64,000 bases of DNA from Zygnema cylindricum. Taxonomy: Eukaryota > Streptophyta > Zygnematophyceae > Zygnematales > Zygnemataceae. Below are positions 46,901-59,500 of this stretch, one piece after another. Below the pieces are notes generated by a model. It was not told the DNA's origin, searched no databases, and saw nothing but the letters and a program-made list of their open reading frames with translations. The DNA lies in contig JBBHKE010002343.1 of NCBI GenBank assembly GCA_037447655.1, forward strand, positions 120,824-184,823, given 5' to 3'. Numbering within the stretch: position 1 is the first letter of the stretch; every line of letters begins with the position of its first letter. The translations under genes and the position numbers were made by a program.

Positions 46901-49900
46901 GAAGGCAAATCAGACTCCAGTTTCCATGGGAACTGAAACGTCCAACTGTGAACTAGGTAAGGGACTGGTTTCTGCAGATTCACGTAGTATTCTGTCTTCC
47001 ACTTCAAGGATGCCTGAATTGGAAACCATGGGCAGAGTAATAGAGGGAGAGAGTTTGAGGCCAAGGAGGCAAAGGTCTTTGGAACAGGTATATTTTGGTT
47101 CTTTACAAGGAACCGAAGGACTGGGCGGCGAGGAGGAGAGGGACCCTGAGTGTAAGGGAAGCGTTCTGGATTCGTTCTTTTTAGACCTATGGGATTTTGC
47201 GGAATGGCCATTGTTTGCCGATAAAATGTCTGTACAGGAAGTTTCCTTCCATATTCCTTTGCATAGACTGTTAGCCCTTCTCTTGCACCGAGCTTTGGAA
47301 TGTTTCGGATTACCGGTGCACATAGACAGACCTTTTCCAGCCAAAGAAAACGTGCTATTGCCTCCTGAATCAGCGCTTACCGACATTCCTATTCTGGCGC
47401 AAGAAGTTGTGAATGAGGATGTTTCTGCAACCTTTTCCCACGGCCCTGGAGATGGTGAGAAAAAGAAGACAAAAGAACTGTTCAATGTGCGCGCGAAGAA
47501 ACTTCAGCTGGAGGAGTTGCTTCCAGTGAGGTTTCAAGGTGTGGGCTTCATAGGAGCCTTGATGGAGCATCCACTCCGTGTGGCGGTTGCCTGTTCTCAA
47601 ATCCAGGCAGGCATGTGGAGGAGGAACGGCAATTCCATGGCTTCTTACAGCGATCTGTACCACAGTGTGCACTGGTATGGAGCTGCCACTCTGGCCAGGA
47701 GGAAGTCTGCCATTAAAGGTGATCTAGAATGCCAGTAATGTGCTGGAAGGTTTTAGCTTTTGAGAATTTGTTCTTGGTCACTTTCAGAAAGTATGGAACA
47801 CTTTTTCTTAGAAAGCTGCCATAGCCTTAGCTTTACACCAAAATCGTTGCAAGCACATTTTGGACTCGGGCACTGTGGCAGAATCCGATCCCATTATAGG
47901 CGTCTGTAGGCAGCTGGATCTTCCTGTGACAGGGACATAGTTAAAATAGTGGTTTCGTTGGTTTTGTAAGAGGAAGATGTGAGGCTATTCCTTCTGCCTC
48001 CTAGGATGTTTCGCTGTTGCTTATGCCCGATTATTTATAGAATTCTACATGTACTCCTTACTGCTGCCTTGAACTGGATGCAGGTGTGAGGATAGTTTGG
48101 AGCTCGATATCTTCCTGCTCCAATTCTGTGCTGCGATTGTGCCTGCGGAGGAATTTGTCAATCGAGTTCAATCACGTTTTGGTCTGACTCATTTTTTCAG
48201 CTTGGATGCCTCGCCTCCAGATGAGTGAGTCCTAAAAAGTCAGGGGATGCTGTTTGCAAAGGAAGGATCAGATGCAGATATACTCATGAAAGCGTTCACT
48301 AAGTGTGTAATTCCATAGTCCCGTAATGTTAATCCATATTTCACTTTTGATGGTCGAAGTGAGCCTTTAGGAGGGAAGTTGTTGGTATCTTAGTCACTGG
48401 TCTATATGACTGCAATCAGCCATATTCTGCACTGAACTATCCGCTGTTGTCTGTGGAGCAGTTAGGTTGAAAACAAAAGTTTTGTTCGTCCGTTCTGTTG
48501 AAATTCCCGTTTTGCGTTTGTAACTGAATTTGAACGTCCACCTATTGGATTTGGTTTGGTAAATTATTGCTAGTTTTGTATTCCTGGCACCTTTTCATTG
48601 GGTCACGGAGCTATACTGCCCATCGTTATTAGCAGTAAGGACATGTTTGTGTTAATGCGGAATTAGAATATATAATACTAATTTAGTGCAAGGAGTCGTG
48701 GCATATTGTAGTCCACTCCCTTCAATAGCGTTGTTAACACTTTGCGGCCAAAAAAGTCGCAACCGAATTAGTGTTATTAACTCTAATACGATGGGCAGCG
48801 AAGTAATTATGACATGTAGTTATGTCGTAGTTCGAATACTTTATCTTTTCCGTCCCTATCTTGCTTAGAAATCCTGAAAACGGTTTCTATTGATGGCCAA
48901 GTTGTTGACTGCCTCCTCATTGGCAGCATTAAATGTTTAACCGATGTGATTGACCATCAACCATTTCAATTGATGTTTGATGAGTTGTTACGAAGTCAGT
49001 TACGAGGGTTGTGCAGAACTGAGCCATGGACCCTAATAGTCGCAATAAACCGAGAGTATGGATTTTCACCCTTAGGCTCACAAGGCCGCCCCACCCCGCC
49101 TTTGGCATTGGTCTGAACATCTTGATTGGTCAAATGTACTGAAAAAACTCGCAAGCATTGATTTATTCACGGAGTAGGAAGAAGGGTCTAAGTACATAAA
49201 AGTTACTGGCCTCATGTCAGTTATGTCAGTTGAATGCAGATAGTCTAAGCATGTTCGTGATGGGCTCTGTTCCTGAATATTTTCCTGTATCTTATGTATT
49301 CTCATGGCACCTTGTCTGTGTTTACTTTTGACGGGCAATATTGACCCCTGTTTTTTAAACTAGTACCCCAGATTTCACTTTTATTGGTTTGGATTTAACG
49401 CAGCCATTTTTTCTTTTGCTTTATCAGTTTTTTTAATTGCAATGTCTGCTGCGTGTGGCAGATATGAAGTGTCTTTGGCTCAAGACTTTCTGGGCTTCCT
49501 GATTCGCATAGTTTCTGAGCGAACACTGTGTGGGCTCACTCCTCTGGAGGTGGTAAGAAGAGAGCTCATTCAACGTTTGGCGGTTGGAGACGCAACTCAC
49601 AATTCATTAATTAAGTCACTGCCATCCCGGCTCGTGGACTACCCCCAATTGTCGTCTGTTCTCGATTCTGTTGCGACATACAATGCCCCTTCAGGAATGC
49701 AACAGGTAAGCTATAAAGCTTTGGTCTCTGGTCCATCCCAGTTCTCTCCTTGCCCTTTTGACAGTTACGCGTTTGTTTTTTGTCCACTGTCATGCTGAAC
49801 TATGTCTCTTCACTGCAACTGTATTTTTCTGAGGAAAGCCACCTCTCTCTCCCCCCCTCCCTCCCCTCTCCCTCTCCGCTCTCCCCCCCTCCCTCCTCCT

Positions 49901-50512
49901 CTCCCTCTCTCCCCCTCGCCCTCTCCCTCTCCCTCTCCCTCTCTCCAACTCCTCTCCCCCCTCTTCCCTCTCCCTCTCCCTCTCCCTCTCCCTCAACTCT
50001 CCCTCTCCCTCTCCCTCTCCCCTCTCCCTCTCCCTCTCGCCTCTCCCCTCTCCTCTCCCTCTCCCTCTCCCTCTCCCTCTCCCTCTCCCTCTCCCTCTCC
50101 TCTCCCTCTCCCTCTCCCTCTCCCTCTTCCCTCTCCCTCTCCCCTCTCCCTCCTCCCTCTCCCTCTCCCCTCTCCCCCTCCTCCCTCCCCCTCCCCCTCC
50201 CCCTCCCCCTCCCTCCCCCTCACCCCCTCCCCCTCCCCTCCCCCTCCCCCTCCCCCTCCCCCTCCCCCTCCCCCTCCCCCTCCCCCTCCCCCTCCCCCCT
50301 CCCCCTCCCCCTCCCCCCTCCCCCTCCCCCTCCCCCTCCCCCTCCCCCTCCCTCCCCCTCCCCCTCCCCCTCCCCCTCCCCCTCCCCTCCCTCCTCCCCC
50401 TCCCCCCTCCCCCTCTCCTCTCCCTCTCTCCCCCTTCACCCTCCTCTCCCCCTCTCCTCTCTCCTCTCTCCCTCTCTCCCTCTCTCCCTCTCTCCCTCTC
50501 TCCCTCTCTCCC

Positions 50513-50589
<77 letters not shown>

Positions 50590-53500
50590 CTCTCTCCCTC
50601 TTCCTTGCTCACTCTTCTGCAGGGAAAATACATCCTGCGTCTTGACTGTTGGAGTGGACTCGACCTCTACCATCCTCGCTGGTCTCCTCGAGAACTTCAG
50701 AGAGCAGAAGAACGATATTGCCAAGCAGTGAAGGCGTCGGCATTGGCTAACCAGGTCCCACATTGGCGACCTCCTTTCGGTTCTTTCTCTAATTTGCAGA
50801 AAATAGCAACATGTGGTCAGGTGTACAACATTCTTCTCTCGGTTTTTTATCACGCCAGTCTTGACTTGCCAAGTACTCAAAGCAAAGCTCCAGATGGAGT
50901 CTTGCATTCGGCGCTTCATCTCTTGGCCCTCGCGCTGGAGGTGACCGAGAAAGCCCAGAACGAAGGAATTAACGAAACTGATTCAAGAGACATAGCAGGT
51001 CCTGATGGTTTGATTCAGGAAGGAGCTCCGTCAATCTTTAGGCAGGAGTTGCCTCTGTTGGTTCTGATGGCGAAGCAAAAACTACCTATGCAAAGAGAGG
51101 CATCGGAAGAGACTATGGTCCACCACAGTCTCTTGTCCCTTTTAGTGCAATTGCTCCGATTATGGGGAGGAAAGTCAGTCTTGCTGAGTCAGTCCTTTGC
51201 AAATGATGCTGTCAATGTTCGCATGAAACCTTCTTTAGGACTGGCAGACGAGGAGGATGGAAGGCTTGAACTTGGGAAGCTTCTTTTAAAACTGTTGCGG
51301 CAGTTTTCAACTCTGGATAGTGTCTGTAAGCGAGAGCTTGAGAATTTGGCACCGGACATTTTCGGATGTCAAAGTAAAGTCCCTCAAGCAAGAGGATTGG
51401 ACAGCGATATGAGTGAGACAGATGTTGAGAAGAGGAAGGCAGTGGCACGAGCGAAGCAGGCAGAGGCTTTGGTATGCGGTCTCGACTGTGCCAATTTTAT
51501 TTTGATTGTGTGGTTTTATTTTTTTGAAATGCATGAAGGTGTTCTGACATTTTGGAAGGGCGATGAATGCCGGCGAATGATGGTTCCATTCAGTTCAGGA
51601 ATTATTTGTTGTTGTTCTGCAAACATCGGTTGATAAATTGGCAATGCTTCCGTTTTTAAACTTGTTGATCTGTATTCTTGTTGTTTATAATGCGTTTAGT
51701 ATCAATAAAAGGATCTTTGGACTTTTGCAGGGAAGCTTGATACTGATGATGTTGAATCCAAGAATAAAAAAGCACACGTTTTTATGAACTCAAACCTAGA
51801 CTTAAAACTACTTTTGCTTGTGGCACAGGCAAAAATGAAAGCCGCGCAGGAAAGGTTTGCTGCAGCCTTTGAAGCCATGGACGAAGAGGACAGTGACAAA
51901 GAAGAAGGGAACGTTAGTGCAATGGACTTTATACCTTCTGTGGATCCTGGATTAAATCAAACTTACTCTGTCGCACTTGAAGCGGAAAGCAAACATGAAG
52001 ACTTATGTGCTTTGTGTAAGGAGTCTGATTCAAGCAGAAGCCCTTTGTGCCATGTCGTTCTTGCCCAGGTCAACCCTTCTTCCATACTTTCATCTCCCAC
52101 TTTGCTATAATTTTGTTCTTTCTTACATGCTGAATGGTCATGTTGTCGACCAACTTTTTTTTTCTCTCCTCCTGGTTCCGCAAAGTTTTCTCACTGCACT
52201 TGTCTCATCCCGATGTACATACCTCTGCTTCCGAGTCTTACCTTTAATGAATTTTTCCAGCTTATCTTCTTTCCTCTTCTGCCTTCATCTCATGTTTTTG
52301 TTTTCTGTGCACTCATTTCTTTATGTTTCCTTGTTGCTACCCCTCTGCTTTTGCCCGCTTCTTTTTCTCCCTGGTTTCTCCCTCCTTTCCATGTTTCCTT
52401 CCTCCTGTATCTGCAAATACCCGGGATCCACTTCAAAGTTTAGAGCCGTGCCGTTGAATCAGGGACCATGTGTGTTAATCTTAGTTTTAAAGTGCTTGTT
52501 TAATTTCATTTTTCTTAAAGAATATTGCCGTTTGGCAAAGTATATTGCGAATAAAGTTTGATTTGGAAATGGATAATTTGGCCATATTTTTCTGCGCTTT
52601 TTAGGCGGTTATGTACTCGGAATTGAATAGTTGATGTAGTAATGACTCTATTTAAAGTCCACGCATCAGCTTTTGAGGCCCTTTCCTTTCCCCCCATTCT
52701 ATTTGGCACCATTATGTTTTTTTCACTACTGTTATGGAGTTATGCCTATCAAATGAAGCTTCTCGTCTGTTTCGTAACCAAGATGAAAAGGTGATAATGA
52801 TTTTTTGCAGAGATCACGATTATTGTCAATTGCTGATACGTCTCCTCGTAGTTGGGAGAATGGAGCTCGGAGAATTGATGTTCATGAAGGTCAAGGTCTT
52901 AATGCGAGTCAGGAAGTAGGGACAGAAAATCCCAAAATGTCTCCTCGCCTCGCGATGGAACTTTTGCGATGGCTGGACCGAGTAGTAGACTTAGAAGAAG
53001 GCTGGCAATTACAACAAGGTCGGGTACATAGGGAGGACGATAACGTGATAATTGGACGAGAGGAAATCGCAACGTTTTTGAGGGGTATCGCAGGAAGGGG
53101 GGCTGGTTTTGATGGAGAGGTAAGTGTTGACGGTGGGATGGATGTCGAGATGGTAGAGGCTGTGGATTCAAAAACATCAGGAAGTGGTGTCAGAACTGGT
53201 GAAGGTGATGAGGAGCAACTTTTTGTGGATGACGCAGAAAAGGAAGTTGGAAAAGAGGGTTTTCCAGAAGTGAAACCAGAATTAAGCAGGACCTTTAGTA
53301 ATGCAGATTTGAATGGAAATAGTGGATTAGTTGGGATGGGGTCAAGGCAGGATGTGGAAACTCCAAATAGATGGCAAGAGATTTTTGAAGAAGCCCATCA
53401 CAATCATGAGGAACCAGTTAGTACTCGCAATTTGAAAACAGGGAAAGATGAAGGACAGGTGGAGAGTACAAGCAGGAGAGAAGGTCAGAGTCGTAAAATT

Positions 53501-56500
53501 TCATCTGCTGACACTTTGGAGGAGGAGAGCGCGCTGAGAAGCGTCCTCGACCAGTATTTAGAAGCAGTAGAGAGACAGACGAGGGCTGGAGAAGGTGAGG
53601 AGAGGAGAGAGGTGGAAAATGCCATTTTGCCAGTTCCGAGTATTTTACAAAGGCGTTCGAGAAGGAGAGGAATGTCTATGTCAGCTCAAACAGAGAGCAC
53701 TTTGGAAATTACAGTTGGGAGGTCGCATGATCTCACTGTGGGAGTACATGTGGTCGGATGCGGGCATAAGGTCCATCAAGAGTGTCTAGACCGCTATTTG
53801 TCTTCACTGCTGCAAAGGTATTTTACTTCTGTCTTTCTATCGTATGGGCCGGTTTCTTTTTTGTTATTGTTTTCATATGAAAGCATTCTGTAATAGATGA
53901 GTCATCAGCCAGTTCTTTTGTGTGTGGGTTCGCCATCGGCAGAAATGAAATTATTTTCTTCCTCTGGATTTATGAAGTTTTTTTGGTTTTATTCATGTTA
54001 TTGCCTGAGCGATTACATCTTCAAGGTGTGTCATTGGCCGTAAACACTATACTACACAGTGCATCGCAATTAGTGTTATTGTTTTTTACGGCCTTATAAC
54101 TTATTTTCTCTGTGCACACTCTGTGGGATTTATAAATCTGACGGATGCGATGGAAAGTTAAGGTTCTTACCTTGGCGGGCTTTAAATGAAAATCAGACAA
54201 GTGTGCATGGAGAACAGCTGATTTGAATGGCGAACTAAACACACTAAACAGCGGTGCACGGCGTAGATTGCCAAGTTGGAGTGGGGGTTTAGAGTTTGTT
54301 GTATGATGAGACAAGTCCGCAATAGAATGTGGCACTTTTTGGGGATCGTTTGACTGGAATGTGGTGTTTATCCTCACTCTTTAAAATGCTCAAATCTTCT
54401 CAACAAGCCATGTTGCACAGGCAGTGGCTTCCAGGTCTGGGAGACAGGTTTAAAGTGTGAAATGTAGAGTTCAAGTCCATCCCTCCCCTTCCTTTCCTTT
54501 TCTTCCTTTTTTCCCTCTTCTTTTTCTTTTCTCCTTCTACTTTTTGGGTGTCATTTGAACGTACTGAATATTGATAGTTTCTCCTAGGTTGAGAGGAGGC
54601 ATAATGTTTTTGATGATTTTGAGGTGGGTTCAGACACTTGACTCAAGTAATCTACGAAGGATCTCATCTGATAAATCTAGAAATGGTGAGTGAGTCTTTT
54701 CTAGTCAAATTGAAGAATAGTCATGCGAAAGGAATGTCAAAAGATTTTGGGTTTGGAAACCTTAGAGGTTTTAATGTCGGCAACCCAATGAAAATCTGAG
54801 TTAGACTTATGTGGTGGGATGGCAATTTGAATCACAATTTGAAAGCAGTGATCCTTAGTTCTAGGTTTTCATGTACGATTGTGTTAAGGGCCCCGTATGG
54901 TTCTTAAAGGAAGTTGATGGGACAGGTACTTTAAAGATATTCGTGCAATCTGCGTTTGTAAATGTGTCTCCCAGCATATTTAGAATGGGCTGCAGATCAG
55001 AAATGATTAGTACATCGTGTATCGCCATTAGCGTTAATGGTTTTTTCTCCATTTAAATCAACTTTTCTTCGTGCACACTTTGTCCTATTTTCATTTGGGC
55101 GCCATTTGCAGGAATCTCTGGTCTATCACAACCGTCAGATAAATAAGCCAACAAGTGTGCATGGAGAAATATAATTTTTTTAATGCTTATAGCTGTGCAC
55201 TGTATATTTGTACAGTTGGTCTATGTTTGAGACTCTCGGTTGAAGAAAATTGCTTTTCATACAATGCTGGTGTTTTATTTTGTATTGGTAACAGCGGTAG
55301 ACTTTATTTGTTCGTTCTTTCGACAATGCTTTCTAATGAATCCTGAGTGTTTTGTGTTTGTTTTATCACTTCTTTCAGGGTGAATTCCTTTGCCCTATTT
55401 GTAGGCGCCTCGCAAATGGCGCTCTCCCTCTTCTGCAGTCAAAAGCTCCTCACATTTTACCTCACAGTTTTGGTAGACCTGATAGCAAATCGACGGCTGT
55501 TACCAATGAAGGAGATATCGGCAAAGTCTTTAGTTCCAGATCAGGTGCAGAGAGTTTTCAGTTATCTGACACCACTTTTGGACTCGGTATAACAGTATTC
55601 ATGAGTGAAGTTCTAAGTAGAAATAGTAGGAATCACGCAGGGCAAGGGGTCGCGGATGAGAATTTGAAGCAGAGTGTACCTTTATTACATTATTTCAAGA
55701 AGGGTTTACAAGTACTGCGTATGGCTGATAAGAAATCGACCCATGTAGGTTTTCTGCCTCCACCAGAGCTTTCTGTCCCTCTCCAAGTCCAAGGAGTTTT
55801 GTCATCTTTTGCATCGAGATTGTACGTACTTTCTCACTTGAGGCAAGAGAGACGACCAGGCTCCCCTGTGTTAGATGTATCTCAAAAAGAATACGAAGGT
55901 ATTCATATGTGTGAGACACTCTGGTATACAATCGGAAGTGCTGAGCTGGCCGCGAGGGAGACGCTACTCGAAGGAGGAAAAATGGGTATTATTGAAATTG
56001 TTCGTGCTCGCGTGACTGGTCTTGCGATGGTGGTGGAGGAGGAGAGGGGATCCCTCCTTCCTGATCTTACGAGGGGCGCCATGTCCATGAAATATCACAA
56101 TCGCCTAACAATTTTGTTATGGGCAAGGTGGTTGCAACTTTTCGTGCGATCGGTTCTAAGGGGGCAGTCGTGTGATAGGACTGCCATTGGTTTAAAGGCA
56201 GATGGGACTGGTGAGTGAAACACGACGAATCTTTTTTAATTAAGGGTTTGAGTTTTTGCAGTCCCATTAATATGAACATATGGCATGCACAATTGTGATT
56301 GATGGTTCAGATTGCAGCCAGTCATTACAAAGGCAGGAAAACTCAAAATTTGCCAGGTCATATATGGAACGAAATGAAGTGATCATGAAATGCTTCATTA
56401 GGCACACATCTCTGCAGCATGCTTCTTGGGGGCTGCGGTGTAGACGCATGCTCTAAAGGTGAAGTCCATCTCGGACGTCCCTCACGACCGCCGTATTCTC

Positions 56501-59500
56501 CTGAATACTTTTACTTCATTTAGTCCACTTTCTATAGAGATGCACAGTCGACAGGCAGAGATCGGGAGAGAGAGTTAGGAGGGGAGGGAGAGGGAAAGAG
56601 GGGGAGGGGGAGGGGGAGGGGGGAGGGGGGAGGGGGGAGGGGGGAGGGGGAGGGGAAGAGGGGGGAGGGGGAGGGGAAGAGGGAGGAGGGAGGGGGGAGG
56701 GGGGGAGGGGGAGGGGGGAGGGGGGAGGGGGAGGGGGAGGGGGAGGGAGTAGGGGGAGGGGGAGGGAGGAGGGGGAGGGGGAGGGAGGAGTGCTGCTCTT
56801 TGAACCAAAAAGCTGATTATAGTGGGTAGTTCTTTCTTTTAGGCCGGTTAGTTTGGCTGAGACAACTGTGATTTTGCCATGTTCTTTGGACAGGCCTGGC
56901 GGCGGCCGCGCGGAATGAGAGCGAGGCGGGCGCAGCGCGAAGGCCGGCAGCTCCTGCGGCCGACAAAGGTGTGCCTTGTCTTCGAGAGGACGACGCGACT
57001 TTTTGGCGCCATGCTGCAGATCCGATTCTCGCAACAGACGCTTTTGCATCTCTTTCGAGAACTCTTTTCTGTCTCTCTGGTGGAGAGAATTTGGAGGAGT
57101 GCTTTCAGGGCCTCGTGCACCTCATGTATACCGTGTGCATAACTCAGGTGCCTAGTTTCATCCTTATTAGAAGCTGTTATCACTAGTAGAGTTAATGAAT
57201 CATTAGTGTTATGGGTAAGTTATATAAATTATACTGATCCAGTGCAACGTGCCTTGGCGGCTTTCTGTGCACAATTCTTTAATTAGTGTTATTAAAGACA
57301 GCTTGTGATTTTTGGTCGGAAGAAGGCGTGATCAAAACCGATGTAACGCTGTCATTGTACTCGTGATTTTGTCGCGGAGTGGAAACAGTAATTTTTTATT
57401 TCGAAATAAGGGGAATTGTTGCTAACATCATAGATTCACATTTTATTATGATGGTATCCTTATAAAATTAAAAACGTTGTTGCTTCCCAAATGTCCAACA
57501 TTTTATTGATTTTTTTATCATGTGTGCTTATTGCAATAGTATGTATAAAAGAAGTCAAACATTTGTTCTTGTTGAGGTGGTAAGCTTTAAACAATATACA
57601 ATAGTTAGTGTCTAAAAGGTAGACAATCGTTCTTTCCATGCATTTTGCAGGCTATTGCGCGCTCTGGAAGGAGTCTTTTGGCGTTAAACGCTATTCCTCC
57701 ACGAGTCAGGTGGCTCATAGGCTTTGTCTTTTCCACAACCAGAGACCTTCCTGTCTGTGGACGTCTCGAGGATGGGACACCACTTAAACCTAAAAATGTA
57801 GAGTGGTCTGAATGGCTTCGTCTACACAGTTTGTCTTTTCTTCGCCGCTGTGCTCTCCTTCAACACCTCCTCTTTGGGAATGTTAGGGCTTCTGCTCTCA
57901 ACACGGCTTTGTTAAATATCTCTGACGAATCGTCCTTAAGTCACGTGTCTCCTCCTCCGAATGGTGGTCCTGAGACTCACTTGCAACCGCCAAATGGTAG
58001 CCTTTTCAGATTAGGTGAGGAATCTGAGGCCATTTTTGGGCAGTCCTCTGCAGAATTCACTGGTGAGATAGAACATTCTGGGGAAGATTTAGCTAAAAAA
58101 AACACCTTTACAAACACTTCTGACTTCCTTTCTGTCTCTCCTGTTTGTGAACACGTGGATGTAACAGCTGGAAGTAAGAGAAGTTTCGAAGAAGGAACTT
58201 CGAGCAGGTCAGAGGGCTCTTTTGGTACTAGACTGGCTGGTGAGTTTTGTGAAGAAGAAAGAGGAAATATTGCCTCCTCCTCTCATGCTACCCCTATCAC
58301 ACAATCTGAAATGGATTTAGAAACCAATGAGCAGTTTGAAGCTCATCTGCTAGAGGTCCAGGTGTGGGAGAAAGAATTCCAAATCCCACCTCTCAGTATT
58401 CTTTTGGAGGATGAAGAAGTCTGGACATTAATTACGAGATGGTGTCGACATTCTGTCGAAGAAGTTCATAGTCGAGGAATAAAGAGCCTTTCCACTTCTG
58501 GGAGAGCATCTCCATTTTCGCTCATCCGCCTTCCCCTCCAGTTTCACGATCTGTTCCAACGGTTGGTTCTCTCATCTATGTTTAACTCACCTTTGGGATG
58601 TCATGCTAGAATGGATGTAGGTGTAGATACAAACCCTAAAAAATCCGAAACCTTTTAAGCAACCTGAAGAAGAACGACATTGCTTTCTATTGGGTCACAG
58701 AATTTGCAAGGCTTACACCTCTCTTGATCACATAATGCATTGCAGTACGTGAGAATTTCTCTCATGTAACAAGGAGTAGACAAATACTTTTCTTAACTTT
58801 CACCTTTTTTTGCCATCTGAAGTCGTGCTGAATTTTTTTTTTCTTTGACAAAATGTTCATCAGTGTAGGGTGATAACTAGGAAGCGACTATTTTATGTCA
58901 TAAAAAATTGAAAACCTTCCTCTTCCTCATACCCACGTTTTTTGAACCTTATGAATTGTGGATTGCTTCTACAGGTATGTGAGAGAGCCGTGTATCCGTT
59001 GCAACACAGTCCCGGATCAGCCGGCGTTATGTCTTTTTTGCAGCGCCCTCTGTTGCGGTTCCCATCGGTATGCTCCTTTCTAAAACCTTAAAAGGAACCT
59101 TGACACTTACAAAAAAACTCTTAAAACTCTAGAAATTTTTTTGACGGTTTCCTCACGACATGTGAGTAATCTCCGAGAGGTTATAATTGTTTAGTTTTGA
59201 TGATGTTTTCTAACAAAACTGTATGGAAGCATGAGACTTTACTCAAGTAGTGTAATGAGACCAAAATGCCTCCATAGGGTTGTAATGCGCTTGTAGCCAA
59301 TTTTATTTTATTGGGGCCAAAGGATTATCACAGGGTAAAGTTCAGGAAATGGGCACGTTGTGATTTTCTAATAAACAGTGTAAAATGAGGTTTAACTCGC
59401 AGTTTGAGTAAATTTTGAATGAAAAACGTACAACACATCTTTGAAATGGACAGCAGTTTTTTTCTTGTTCATAAAGTTGGGTATATCGGTTTTACCATGT

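Larger units (their letters stand above)
53818..55378. other. PRT6 introns 8-9 with a candidate 28-nt microexon
   Basis: Plant PRT6 proteins have about 15 residues between the C-G-H-x-x-H part and the F-L-C-P-x-C part of the RING. The only phase-compatible candidate I found is 54596-54623 (R-H-N-V-F-D-D-F-E after the split Arg), between GAGAG and GTGGGT. Two related repeats lie at 54030-54215 and 55009-55167. Confidence 0.45.

Noticed and set aside
46534-47211. 225-aa minus-strand frame
   Set aside because: Antisense shadow of PRT6 exon 3, with no recognisable domain.
49993-50919. Minus-strand Arg/Glu/Gly-rich frame
   Set aside because: Antisense reading of the same low-complexity tract.
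49780-51633. Long open frame rich in Ser/Pro/Leu
   Set aside because: It runs through the CT/CCCCCT tract of PRT6 intron 5. Only 50623-51471 is real exon, supported by splice sites and similarity to PRT6.
54871-55056. Possible alternative PRT6 exon between exons 8 and 10
   Set aside because: It could be spliced only out of phase with exon 8 and does not resemble the expected RING linker.
56516-57049. 177-aa minus-strand Pro/Ser-rich frame
   Set aside because: Antisense to the (G5A)n tract and to PRT6 exon 11.
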